NCBI GenBank assembly: GCA_945861415.1
Contig: CAMAUV010000018.1
Span: 1-64,000 of the forward strand
Length of the DNA: 64,000 nucleotides
Direction: 5' to 3'
Origin: Akkermansia muciniphila
GTDB taxonomy: Bacteria; Verrucomicrobiota; Verrucomicrobiia; Verrucomicrobiales; V1-33
Shown here: positions 44,419-53,651 of the stretch, piece by piece
How positions within the stretch are numbered: the first letter of the stretch is position 1
Layout: each line of letters begins with the position of its first letter
Made by a program: the position numbers and the translations under genes
Notes under the pieces: generated by a model
The model's input: only the letters and a program-made list of their open reading frames with translations
Databases searched by the model: none
What the model was told of the DNA's origin: nothing

Positions 44419-46688
44419 TCGATGTAAAGAAATTCATTTGAGGCGAAAAGCACGCGCGCAAATGCGGACCATGTGGCGGCCTCGTCGCCCGGAGCGTAGC
44501 CGGAGAGGAAGGTCTCTCCCCGCAGGCGTTCCGTCTCTGTGGCTTCGCGGTCTAGGATGTGGCGGACAAGCCATGCGGCGCGCTCGCGCGCTGAAGCACC
44601 GGACGTCTTTTCAATCATCGTGTCGGCAAGGGCTTTCGACGACTCATGAACGAGCGGGCTGTTCATTAGAAAGAGCGCCTGAGGGGCCACAGTCGAGGTG
44701 CGCCGGTCGCCTTCGCAGAGGGCAGGATCGGGGAAATCGAAGGCATTCTGGCTATCGTAGCCAGAACTGCGCAGCACAGGCAGATAGACCGTGCGGCGCA
44801 GGACCTTCTCATATTCCGCAAGCTTGCCCTGATCCACATAGGCATTGGCACGCACTTTCAGCATCGAGCCGCCCATCGTCAGATCGAGGCGGCCGGATTT
44901 AGTGAGAATGGCATCGCGCACCACTTCGGACTCGACTCGCCGCGGCTGCCAGCGGGCGAAGAGCGCATTTTCGGGGTCGGCTTCTTTGGCTGCACGGTCG
45001 GCCACGGCTGATTGCCGGTAGGTCGCGGAAACCATGATCTCGCGGTGCAGGGCCTTGAGTGACCAACCCGACTCGACCAGTCGGCGCGCCAGATGATCAA
45101 GCAAACCGGGGTGAGTTGGGCGCACTCCCAGCGTTCCGAAGTTGTCTGGCGTAGGAACAAGCCCGCGACCGAAGTGCCAGCGCCAGACGCGATTCACTAT
45201 AACGCGGGCGGTGAAAGGATTCTCCGGCGACGCGATCCAGCGGGCAAGTTCAAGTCGCCCGCTTTGCGCCTTCGGCATTTCTGGCTGGCTGGCTGTAGCC
45301 GAGAGCGCCACGGGCACCCGGCGGGGAACAGTCTCCCCGAGCGTCAGATAGTCGCCGCGCACATGGACAGGCGTATCTTCGGTCGGGTTTTCGGTCACCC
45401 CGATAACATCGAAGGGCAGCGGCAGATCCTTCCTCAGCACGTCGATCTCCGCGCTGAGCCTGGATTTATCCTCCGCGGACGTCTCCTTTTTATCACGCTG
45501 CTTCTCAAGTTCGGCAATCTTTGCCCAGCGCTGCTTGTGTTCGGAATCCGACAAGTCATAGGTGTAAATCTGGGCAACCACGCTGTATTTCGTCAGCGTC
45601 TTCGTGGACATGAAAATGCCGGCCAGTCCGTAGTAATCGGCCGTCGAGACCGGGTCGAATTTATGATCATGACAGCGCGCGCACCCCAGCGTCATGCCCA
45701 GAAAAGCACGTCCGGTGGTGTCGATCTGTTCGTCCACGATGTCGCGGCGCATTTTTTCAGGATCATCGCAGGCCAGCATTTTCGGACCGACGGACAGGAA
45801 GCCAACGCCGACCGTCTGGGCCCGTGTGCGCTCAGGATTCTCCGCCGGAAGAAGATCCCCAGCAAGCTGTTCAACGATGAACTGATCGTAGGGCTTGTCG
45901 TCATTGAAAGCGCCGATCACATAGTCACGGAAGCGCCACGCGGCGGGATGGGCGATGTCTTCATCCATCCCGTTCGAATCCGAGTAGCGGGCGACATCCA
46001 GCCAGTGACGCCCCCAGCGCTCGCCGTAGCGGGGCGAGGCGAGCAGCGAATCAATGAGTCGCGGCCACGCATCCGGCCGGTTGTCGAGGAGGAAGGCCTG
46101 CATCTCGGCGGCCGCGGGCGGGAGACCGTGCAGATCGAGCCATGCGCGTCGCGCCAAGGTGCGGCGATCAGCGCGCGAAGTCGGCTGCTGCCCGGCAGCC
46201 TCGATCGCCGCGAGGACGAAGTGGTCGAGGGGCTTCTCCACCCATGAGGAGTTGGCGACCGCGGGCGGCGCGGGATTAGCAGGCGGAACGAGAGACCAGT
46301 GCTTCTCGTATTTCGCTCCTTCCGCGATCCAGCGCTTCAGGATTTCGATCTGTTCCGGCTTGAGCGGCTTTTTCTTCGCGAATTCCGCGGGTGGCATCCG
46401 TTCCTCGGGATCGGCGTGCGTGATGCGAGAGATCAGTTCACTCTCCTCCGGTTTCCCTGCCACGACAATCCGGTGCCCGCCCCGGTCATCCGTCAGCCCA
46501 TCGCCCTGATCCAGCCGTAACTTACCCTTCCGCGCCGCCGCATCCGGCCCGTGGCATTCCATGCAATGGCCCGCCAGAATCGGCTGGACGTCGCGATTAA
46601 AATCCAAAGTTCCGGCAGCACACGAAACCACCACCGTCGCGGGCTGCGAGGCGAGGCAGAACAGAAACAGGCGGATAGAGGAGCGCAT
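44415..46688 (-). CDS. DUF1549/DUF1553 planctomycete cytochrome protein
   Basis: A 757-residue exported heme protein and first gene of a four-gene operon. The leader ends near VVVSCAA. Cytochrome-type motif CMECH is near residue 42 with ADPEERMPP as the probable distal methionine region. The DUF1549 block (PPANPAPPAV ... ASPRYGERWGRHWLDVARYSD) ends in a second CARCHDHKFDP near 336. A coiled Lys/Glu-rich linker follows (about 385-415). The DUF1553 block contains RLELARWIASPENPFTARVI and NRVWRWHFGRGLV. The repeated CxxCH with DHK/DP context is diagnostic. Confidence 0.92.
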   Translation of the reverse strand: MRSSIRLFLFCLASQPATVVVSCAAGTLDFNRDVQPILAGHCMECHGPDAAARKGKLRLDQGDGLTDDRGGHRIVVAGKPEESELISRITHADPEERMPPAEFAKKKPLKPEQIEILKRWIAEGAKYEKHWSLVPPANPAPPAVANSSWVEKPLDHFVLAAIEAAGQQPTSRADRRTLARRAWLDLHGLPPAAAEMQAFLLDNRPDAWPRLIDSLLASPRYGERWGRHWLDVARYSDSNGMDEDIAHPAAWRFRDYVIGAFNDDKPYDQFIVEQLAGDLLPAENPERTRAQTVGVGFLSVGPKMLACDDPEKMRRDIVDEQIDTTGRAFLGMTLGCARCHDHKFDPVSTADYYGLAGIFMSTKTLTKYSVVAQIYTYDLSDSEHKQRWAKIAELEKQRDKKETSAEDKSRLSAEIDVLRKDLPLPFDVIGVTENPTEDTPVHVRGDYLTLGETVPRRVPVALSATASQPEMPKAQSGRLELARWIASPENPFTARVIVNRVWRWHFGRGLVPTPDNFGTLGVRPTHPGLLDHLARRLVESGWSLKALHREIMVSATYRQSAVADRAAKEADPENALFARWQPRRVESEVVRDAILTKSGRLDLTMGGSMLKVRANAYVDQGKLAEYEKVLRRTVYLPVLRSSGYDSQNAFDFPDPALCEGDRRTSTVAPQALFLMNSPLVHESSKALADTMIEKTSGASARERAAWLVRHILDREATETERLRGETFLSGYAPGDEAATWSAFARVLFASNEFLYIE

Positions 46689-46784
46689 GAACTAAGGAAA
46701 CGTTAAACATTGGGGTCTTTTTTCGCCAGACTGATTTCATGAATATGAATCGAATTGTTCTCCCGTGGATGTCAAATAATTGAC

Positions 46785-48227
46785 TTATGCCATCACTCCG
46801 TGAATCGGCACGCCGGAAACATCGGTGAGGCGGAACTTCCTACCCTGGAAAAGGTAGGTCAGCTTCTCGTGGTTGACGCCCATCCGGTCAAGGATGGTGG
46901 CGTGCAAATCGTGGACTGAACACGGTTCGCGAACCACGTTGTAAGCGAAGTCATCGGTTTCTCCAATCACGGTGCCGCCCTTGATGCCGCCGCCGGCCAT
47001 CCAAATTGTAAAGCAACGTGGATGGTGGTCCCGGCCATTGTTGCCGCCCTGGGTGAAGACGGTGCGGCCGAACTCGGTGCCCCACACGACGAGAGTGTCA
47101 TCGAGCAGACCGCGGCGCTTGAGGTCGGTAATCAGCGCCGCGGTGGGACGGTCGGCTTCGGCGCATTGCCGCGGCAATTGGTCCACCACGTTCTCGTGAT
47201 GATCCCAACCCACGTGCGAGAGCTGGATGGTGCGCACGCCGCGTTCGGCCAGACGACACGCCATCAGGCAGTTCCACGCGAAGCTGCCGGGCTTCAGGAC
47301 GTCGGGCCCGTAGAGGTCGAGGGATTCCTTCGGTTCTTTCGAAAGGTCGAGCAGTTCGGGCACGGATGTCTGCATGCGGAACGCCAGTTCATACTGCGCG
47401 ATGCGGGCGGCGATATCGCTGTCATGGAAAGTGGCCTGATGGCGGCGGTTGAGCGCGGCCAGGTCATCGAGTTGATCTCGCCGGTCGGCGCTCGTGACAC
47501 CACCCGGATTGGCAAGGAAGGGCACGGGGTCGGCGCCAGCGCGGAAGCGTGTACCCTGGTGCTCGCCGGGCAGGAAACCGCTCGACCAGAATCGATCGTA
47601 AACCGGCGATTCCTGAGGACGGCCCGCGCCGCGCGACATGAGCACGACGAAGGACGGCAGATCGTGGTTCACTGAACCCAATCCATAAGACAGCCACGAT
47701 CCGAGCGCCGGACGGCCCGGCAATTGAGATCCGGAATGCAGGAAGCTCATGCCGGGATCGTGATTGATGGCATCGGTATGCATGCTGCGCACGAAGGCGA
47801 GATCGCCGGCGATTTTCTGCAATTCGGGGAGCAGATCGCTGATCGGCATTGCTGAGGGTCCGCACATTTTGAACGGCCAGTGCGCCGGCGCGACGGGCAG
47901 GGTTTTCTGCCCCGAGGTGAATCCGGTGATGCGCTGGCCGTTGCGCACGGAGGGCGGCAAGTCGGTGCCGCGCAGCTTTTCGAGCTGTGGTTTGTGCTCG
48001 AACAGATCGATGTGTGAAGGTGCCCCGGCCATGTGCATGAAGATCACGCGTTTGGCCTTGGGCGGGTAATGAGGCAGTGCGGGTAGAGCACCGCCGGAAG
48101 AGGCTTCGGCAGCGCCAAGGTCGCGCCTCAGCAGCGAGGCGAGCGCCATCATGCCTATCCCTCCGGCACTGCGTTTGAGGAAGGTGCGCCGCATCGGTTG
48201 CTCGTGGGTAAAAGGCGGGAAATTCAT
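46785..48227 (-). CDS. DUF1501 protein
   Basis: A 480-residue DUF1501 protein. The leader (MRRTFLKRSAGGIGMMALAS, M12 of the frame) suggests Tat export. Motifs: KRVIFMHMAGAPSHIDLFEH, FVRSMHTDAINHDPGMSF, WGTEFGRTVFTQGGNNGRDH and HDLHATILDRMGVNHEKLTY. Unlike the two other intact copies it is not fused to a DUF1549/DUF1553 gene by overlap; the nearest one is 2.4 kb upstream at 50592, beyond a repeat element and a broken gene. Its last 280 bases are duplicated, with divergence, at 61763-62042. Confidence 0.92.
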   Translation of the reverse strand: MNFPPFTHEQPMRRTFLKRSAGGIGMMALASLLRRDLGAAEASSGGALPALPHYPPKAKRVIFMHMAGAPSHIDLFEHKPQLEKLRGTDLPPSVRNGQRITGFTSGQKTLPVAPAHWPFKMCGPSAMPISDLLPELQKIAGDLAFVRSMHTDAINHDPGMSFLHSGSQLPGRPALGSWLSYGLGSVNHDLPSFVVLMSRGAGRPQESPVYDRFWSSGFLPGEHQGTRFRAGADPVPFLANPGGVTSADRRDQLDDLAALNRRHQATFHDSDIAARIAQYELAFRMQTSVPELLDLSKEPKESLDLYGPDVLKPGSFAWNCLMACRLAERGVRTIQLSHVGWDHHENVVDQLPRQCAEADRPTAALITDLKRRGLLDDTLVVWGTEFGRTVFTQGGNNGRDHHPRCFTIWMAGGGIKGGTVIGETDDFAYNVVREPCSVHDLHATILDRMGVNHEKLTYLFQGRKFRLTDVSGVPIHGVMA

Positions 48228-48336
48228 GATGGTATCTGATTACTCGAGTGCTATGTTCTTCATACCTTCAACAATCAGCAATCCTTGTTCTTCAATCGAG
48301 TAATCAATCCTCCAAGATGGCTCATGGCTTATGAGC

Positions 48337-48447
48337 CTAGGCAGTGTTTGAAAAATGAGCAAAGTAATCCAAAGGCGGTGCGGCGCCATGGCAGCCGCGG
48401 CGCGTGACAAGGAGCGGCGCCGTCCCCATTTCTCAAACACTGCCTAG
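48337..48447. mobile_element. MITE-like element with IS-type terminal inverted repeats
   Basis: Perfect 15-bp inverted ends (CTAGGCAGTGTTTGA at 48337-48351; TCAAACACTGCCTAG at 48433-48447), extending inward to about 23 bp with two mismatches. The GC-rich core is too short for a transposase. The outermost CTAG fits the YTAR target duplications made by the IS5 group, but because CTAG is palindromic it could equally be part of the repeat. Confidence 0.7.
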
Positions 48448-48500
48448 CCTGGCACCCTGCCGTCAAAGCACGAATAGCTGCGTGTCAGGAACATGTTATA

Positions 48501-48511
48501 AAACACTGCCT
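48501..48511. repeat. Solo copy of the MITE end
   Basis: AAACACTGCCT repeats the terminal sequence of the element 54 bases away. It may be the relic of a second insertion. Confidence 0.4.
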
Positions 48512-48687
48512 GGACGGAACGGGAAGGACGTAAGCCCTGGAAACAGACGCCCAGGAAAAGTTCGGATGCTTTCTCCGTTCCGCTAAAGAGACCGCTGCGA
48601 CTTCGGAGTTTGGGCTTAAATGTAGAATTACCGGTGTGGCCCGGGGCTGTGCCGCAGGGAGGGGATGTGCTGCGGTAAACTGGCCGG

Positions 48688-50437
48688 TCACGGCACCGTG
48701 GACACGCGGTAGAAGAAGGGCGGGCGCTGCGAACCTAAATTGGGGGCGTAGGCGCTGTCGGTGTAATCGGTCGTCCCGGGCTGTCCGTCCACGCTGTCAG
48801 CGAGCTCGGTCCAGTGCACGAGATCGGTCGAGGCTTCGACTCTATAAGTGCCCGAGTCCACGGACGTGAACGTGAGGGTCACGTTGCCCGTGTTTGGATC
48901 CAGGGCAGAATTGGTGATCTGGAAGATGCCGGTGGGCGCCGGATCAATAAATATGCCACCGAGAGCGTTGGCGCTCCAACCGATATTGTTTCGTCCTTTG
49001 ATCGTGAACACATCCCCGGTCGTGCCAGTGATGTCGAAGAGGTAATAATCATTCTGGGAATTCTTGGGTGGGCTTTCCACCAGTCCCGAGTCAATTCCCC
49101 CGGGGCCGGTAACCTGCACGGCATCCGAGGACTCATTGATCAATCCGGGCGGATTGTTGGTGGTCTGATCGCCGATCACGCCCAAGCGGAAGCTGGCAGG
49201 TGCCGTCAGCGTGATGGTAAAAAAATTCTGGATGTTCGGAGCGCCCCCGCCACCCCGGGAGTAGTCCCCGCAGATCTTGTCCGCGAGCCCCGGGCCGGGA
49301 GTTAGGGCGACATCGTCAAACGCGCTCTGGCGGGCTTCGTTCCCCGGTCCCTCGAAAGCCAGGTCTTGGAGCTGGGCAAGGAGTGGCGAAGGGCGGATTG
49401 ACCTTGTTGAGGGGGTCACCGTTCGGATACTGCACGACCAAGTAGCCGTCCGTGCCATAGACATTGTCGGCATCCCCCGGCTTGTTCACATCGGTGGAGC
49501 GCCAGGCACCGGCGGTATCAGTGTCCACTCCCACGGAGACGAGGCTGGACGAGGAATAGGTGAAAACCACCTCGTCCGTAGTAGTGGCAGCGGCGGAATC
49601 GGTTACGGTGAGGGTGTAGGGTGTGGTGGCCGATGGCGAGGCGGTGGGATTGGCAATGTTTGGGTCGCTCAAGCCGGTGGTCGGGGACCAACTGTAGGTG
49701 TAGGGAGGAGTGCCGCCAAAAGCCGCAGGGCTTCCGCCAAGGGTGACGGTTGACCCGCCTGGATTGTATGTCTTGTCCAATCCTGCATCAGCAGTCAAGA
49801 CTGGGGTAGCACCAAAGACCCGCACCTCCGCGAGGCTGAGTATGCCTCTGTCATTAGCAAAGGTGCTGTTATTTAAGCCACCGATCAGCTCGACGCGCAT
49901 TTTGTCGCCAGTAGCAATGAAGCCACCTGTGTCTTCGTGAATGGAATAAAGGATACCGACTAAGCCCGATGCGACGAAATTGTCCATCCCCCACACTTCA
50001 ATTCCATCATTGATGATAGAAACGCGGAAATTGCTCAGACGTTGTGGCTGGTGGTCGGTGCGGTTATTGAGTGCGATTTCATTGATTGAGAAGTCCGACT
50101 GGAGGTCCACTTCCCACCACACCGGGGTTGGGGGGTTTGTGAGCACCCATTTATCAGCGGGTCCAGTGGGTCCATTGTTAGAATCCGCAGAGTGAGTTAC
50201 ACTGCCGTCTCCCCAGTTTCCGCTGGTGTTGCCATCCACGGCGCGGCTAGCGACGCCGCCACAGGCGTAGGAGGTTTGTGATGCCTGTTTACCCACGGCC
50301 ACGTTCGCGAAGACGGGGGGACTATTGTATAAGAATTCCGCCGCCGTGGTGACGGCTGCCTATCTGGCAACGGGCAGGGCAAGAGTGGCGATCAGGGCAC
50401 CCAGTTTGATTGGCATGTTTGATTTTGATGGCTTCAT
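48688..50437 (-). pseudogene. Discoidin/PKD-like secreted protein gene with a stop and a frameshift
   Basis: The start at 50437 gives a signal peptide (MKPSKSNMPIKLGALIATLA) that runs into TAG at 50360-50362 and then continues in the same frame (AAVTTAAEFLYNSPPVFANV). Next come an F5/8 type C domain (ASQTSYACGGVASRAVDGN, VWWEVDLQSDFSINEIALNN), a PKD-like domain (about 190-260, GTPPYTYSWSPTTGLSD) and a C-terminal half. The frame changes at about 49385-49420, after NKVNPP, and resumes as LLAQLQDLAFEG. The end (YRVEASTDLVHWTEL, FFYRVSTVP) is the usual Verrucomicrobial tail. It lies between a DUF1501 gene and a DUF1549/DUF1553 gene. Confidence 0.82.
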
Positions 50438-50446
50438 AGTGGACGT

Positions 50447-50466
50447 TTGGCTTGGCTTGGCTTGGT
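50447..50466 (-). repeat. Pentanucleotide tandem repeat before the discoidin gene start
   Basis: About three and a half copies of AGCCA (minus strand) end about 10 bases before the ATG at 50437, where a ribosome-binding site would be. Changes in copy number would alter the leader spacing. Confidence 0.6.
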
Positions 50467-50591
50467 TGAAGAGTATCGGTTGCTGCTTTAGCAGGAAGGG
50501 GCGCCACGCCCGCGGATATTTGCAATTTAAGTCACACCACCTCTCCTGGAGCAAGAAACATAATCGCGTAATAATCCGCCACCCGCCGCAG

Positions 50592-53042
50592 TCACTCCCG
50601 GGTCAGCGTTTCATCGAGATTGAGGATGAGCGCGCAGGTCTGCGCGTACGCCGCCAGCTCGGCAGGCGGGAGGGCGGCTGTCGGTGGCGAAGTTCCCACG
50701 GCCAACACGGCCTGCGCCGCCGGGATGTCGGCGGCATAACGGGCAAGTCGTCGTTTCAGCCCGGCGGTTAGGATTTCGAGTTCGTGTGCCTCCGGACGAC
50801 GCGCCACGACGTGCCGCATGGCCAGGATCAATCTCTCCTCCGGTGTCGCAGCTTCGCCCATGATCCGCACCGCCAGCATGCGGGCGGCGACGGAGGTAGT
50901 GACATTGTTGAACATCGCCAAGGCTTGTAGCGGCGTGTTGGTGCGCGATCGCTGGACGCTGCAAAATTCGCGACTGGGCGCATCAAACGCGACCATGCTC
51001 GGTGGCGGCTGAGTGCGTTTCCAGATGGCATAGACACCGCGACGCCACAGACCATCATCGGTGGCTGGAGTGTAATTATTGAGATTGCCGCTGCCCTGGC
51101 CGCCATCCCACGAACTGGCGGGCTCGTAGGGACGGATCGATGGTCCACCCAGCTTCTCGAACAGCAATCCCGATGCGGCCAGCGCCTGATCGCGGAGCAT
51201 CTCAGGCGTCATGCGGAAGCGCGGGCCGCGCGCGAGCAGACGATTGGCCGGATCACGGGCGATCAACCCGGCCGGAGCGACCGCGCTTTGTCGATAGGTG
51301 GCGCTGGTGACGATGGTGCGCAGGAGACGCTTCGTGCTCCAGCCTTGATCTCGGAATTCGACCGCCAGCCAGTCGAGCAACGCTGCGTTTGAAGGCGGTT
51401 CGGCCTGGCCCCCGAAATTTTCGGTAGTCGCGACGAGTGCCGTGCCGAAAAGCATTTCCCAGAAACGATTGACCTGAACGCGTGCCGTCAGCGGATTCGC
51501 CGGATCAACCAGCCAACGGGCCAGGGCGAGGCGGTTGCCCGGCGCGTCGGCGGGAAGCGGCGGCAGGAAGCCGGGTGTGCCAGCCTCGACGCGTTCGCCG
51601 CGGTTTCCGTATTCGCCGCGCTTCAGCACATAAGTTTCACGCGGTTTCGCAAGATCCTTGAGCACCATCACTTCGGGCAACTGCTTGGCGAAAGCATCGC
51701 GCGATTTCTTTGCCTCTTTGAGTGCCGATTCCGCCGTTGCCAGCGCTGCGGGCTCAGCTGGCGGCGCGGCCGATTTCAGCGTGGCCAGTTCTTTCTCTGC
51801 TGCGGTAAAGGCGGCAGCCAGCGCTGTGGTGAGCTCCGCATCCGCTGGACCCGGAAGGCGCAGGATCGGCGCGACGACGCGTTCTTCACCGCGGATACCT
51901 TTTTCTTCAATGGAGTCGAAGTAGGCGGCAAAGCGGTAGTAATCTTTTTGCAGGATCGGGTCGTATTTGTGGTCGTGGCAACGCGCACAATTCATGGTCA
52001 GCCCGAGCCACACCGTGGCGGTGGTCTCCGCGCGGTCGAAGACGCCTTCCAAACGAAATTCCTCGGCATCAATGCCACCTTCGGAACTGAGTCGGTGGTT
52101 GCGGTGAAATCCAGTGGCCAGGATCGTTTCGGGGCTGGCATCGGGCAGCAGATCACCGGCCATCTGCAGAAGGGTAAACCGGTCGAAGGGCATGTCGGCG
52201 TTGTAGGCCTCAATGACCCAGTCGCGCCAGCGCCACATCGAACGCTCATCGTCGCTCTGGAAACCATGGCTGTCGGCGTAACGCGCCGCGTCGAGCCACG
52301 GCGTGGCCAGACGTTCGCCGTAGCGGCGCGAGGCGAGCAGGCGGTCCACGACACGTTCGTAGGCATCAGCGGCCTGATCCACGACAAAGGCGTCAATTTC
52401 GGCAATCGTCGGCGGGATCCCCGTCAGATCCAGACTGACGCGGCGAACGAGAGTCTCGCGCGTAGCCTCCGTCTGCGGCTTCAAACCCTGAGCTTCGAGA
52501 CTGGCCAGCACGAAACGATCGAGATCACTGCGCGCCCATGCCGTATCCTTCACCGCCGGATTCCCGGGCCGTCGCGGCGCGACGAACGCCCAGTGTTCGG
52601 CATAGGGTGCGCCGGCGGCGATCCATTGTCGCAGCAGCGACTGCTCCGCAGCGCCCGGTCCGGGCTTACCCTTGGGCGGCATGCGCTCATCCGTATCGCT
52701 GGTGCTCACCCGCGCCAGCATCATGCTGGCCGCAACGTCACCGGGCACCACTGCCGCCCGGCCGTCCTCGTTGCGGGCGATGGCGCCAGCGCGCGTATCC
52801 AGGCGCAGGCCGGCCTTGCGCTTGGCCTCATCCGGACCATGGCAGACGAAACAATACGTGGATAGGATCGGGCGGATCTGCGTTGAGAAATCAGGCGGAG
52901 GCGGGACTGCGGCACCCGCGTTCGTTGCGGGCTCCGTTTCCTTCAAAGCCTCCGGCTCGTCCGCGTGAGCCGCAAGCACCGTGACAGCTAGGCACAAAAC
53001 GAGAGCGCTGATCCGGGAGGCAGTGATTTGATTGTGTTTCAT
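50592..53042 (-). CDS. DUF1549/DUF1553 planctomycete cytochrome protein
   Basis: An 816-residue exported heme protein (signal ends near LAAHA-DE). Cytochrome motif CFVCHGPDEAKRKAGLRLD is near residue 69, with TDERMPPKGKPG. The DUF1549 block includes ASRRYGERLATPWLDAARYAD and a second heme motif [11 protein letters not shown] near residue 352. An Ala/Lys-rich coiled linker follows (about 400-460), then DUF1553 with LARWLVDPANPLTARVQVNR and FDAPSREFCSVQRSRTNTPL. No DUF1501 gene follows directly, unlike its paralogs at 44415 and 59176; the intervening space holds the discoidin pseudogene and the MITE. Confidence 0.92.
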   Translation of the reverse strand: MKHNQITASRISALVLCLAVTVLAAHADEPEALKETEPATNAGAAVPPPPDFSTQIRPILSTYCFVCHGPDEAKRKAGLRLDTRAGAIARNEDGRAAVVPGDVAASMMLARVSTSDTDERMPPKGKPGPGAAEQSLLRQWIAAGAPYAEHWAFVAPRRPGNPAVKDTAWARSDLDRFVLASLEAQGLKPQTEATRETLVRRVSLDLTGIPPTIAEIDAFVVDQAADAYERVVDRLLASRRYGERLATPWLDAARYADSHGFQSDDERSMWRWRDWVIEAYNADMPFDRFTLLQMAGDLLPDASPETILATGFHRNHRLSSEGGIDAEEFRLEGVFDRAETTATVWLGLTMNCARCHDHKYDPILQKDYYRFAAYFDSIEEKGIRGEERVVAPILRLPGPADAELTTALAAAFTAAEKELATLKSAAPPAEPAALATAESALKEAKKSRDAFAKQLPEVMVLKDLAKPRETYVLKRGEYGNRGERVEAGTPGFLPPLPADAPGNRLALARWLVDPANPLTARVQVNRFWEMLFGTALVATTENFGGQAEPPSNAALLDWLAVEFRDQGWSTKRLLRTIVTSATYRQSAVAPAGLIARDPANRLLARGPRFRMTPEMLRDQALAASGLLFEKLGGPSIRPYEPASSWDGGQGSGNLNNYTPATDDGLWRRGVYAIWKRTQPPPSMVAFDAPSREFCSVQRSRTNTPLQALAMFNNVTTSVAARMLAVRIMGEAATPEERLILAMRHVVARRPEAHELEILTAGLKRRLARYAADIPAAQAVLAVGTSPPTAALPPAELAAYAQTCALILNLDETLTRE

Positions 53043-53190
53043 GAATGTATTCCTCCTGCCTCAAGCTCAGCGACCGCCGCCGGAAACGCCCGGTCCGCTG
53101 CCCCAGTTGCTGACAAATTACCTGAACCGTTCAACTGGCCCCCGGGGCGGCAGTTCACTGAAGCGCGCGTGTTGTTAGTCCCAAACATCG

Positions 53191-53457
53191 TCAACCACTC
53201 TGACTCACCGCCGCATCCCCGGCAACTCTGAAATGCTTCGTGACACGATTTCTAACATCGCGATGTAAACGCCTGGAAACATCAGCAACCGGATCAAGTC
53301 CTTCGGCTCGAATCACAGCGTCAATAAATGCCTCCACATCCACTGGCGGCTCGCTCCTGAGTTTTGCCTGCTCGGCTGGCGGCAGGCAAAAGCCCAACAC
53401 AACGCACAACTCGTCGAGCAGCGTCTGAATCTGTGCTGGTGACATCTGAAAACTCAT
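53191..53457 (-). CDS. Small hypothetical protein
   Basis: An 88-residue acidic, helical protein (MSFQMSPAQIQTLLDELCVV ..., then VEAFIDAVIRAEGLDP). Codon use is coding-like and the composition is that of a real soluble protein. The last 25 residues are Arg-rich (DVSRRLHRDVRNRVTKHF). I do not recognise a family. It lies between a DUF1549/DUF1553 gene and the DUF1501 tail fragment on the same strand, so it may be part of read-through transcripts. Confidence 0.55.
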   Translation of the reverse strand: MSFQMSPAQIQTLLDELCVVLGFCLPPAEQAKLRSEPPVDVEAFIDAVIRAEGLDPVADVSRRLHRDVRNRVTKHFRVAGDAAVSQSG

Positions 53458-53497
53458 GCGCGCGAAAGAGGACTAAGCGTATTAGAGGTGCCCTGTG

Positions 53498-53600
53498 TCA
53501 AACGGGCACGCCTTTGACTGCGTGAGTGGGTTCGACGCCGGTGATTTTCTGGCTAAGGCCCTGGAATTGGAAGGTGAAGCAGTTGTGGGTTAGACTGACA
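53498..53600 (-). pseudogene. DUF1501 C-terminal fragment
   Basis: The last 30 or so codons of a DUF1501 gene ([20 protein letters not shown], ending VKGVPV). It matches the end of the intact gene at 57749 ([20 protein letters not shown]) at nearly every base and continues about 20 bases past the stop. The rest of the gene is missing; trehalase sequence abuts it. With the intact copy it forms direct repeats around the trehalose genes. Confidence 0.8.
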
Positions 53601-53651
53601 GATGCTGCGGCTAATCGGAGGGCGGTGCTGAGTCCGCCCGTTCCGGTCGTG

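Larger units (their letters stand above)
48228..48687. other. Intergenic region containing a MITE-like element
   Basis: About 460 bases with no credible gene. It contains the inverted-repeat element at 48337-48447 and a solo copy of its end at 48501-48511. Confidence 0.6.
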
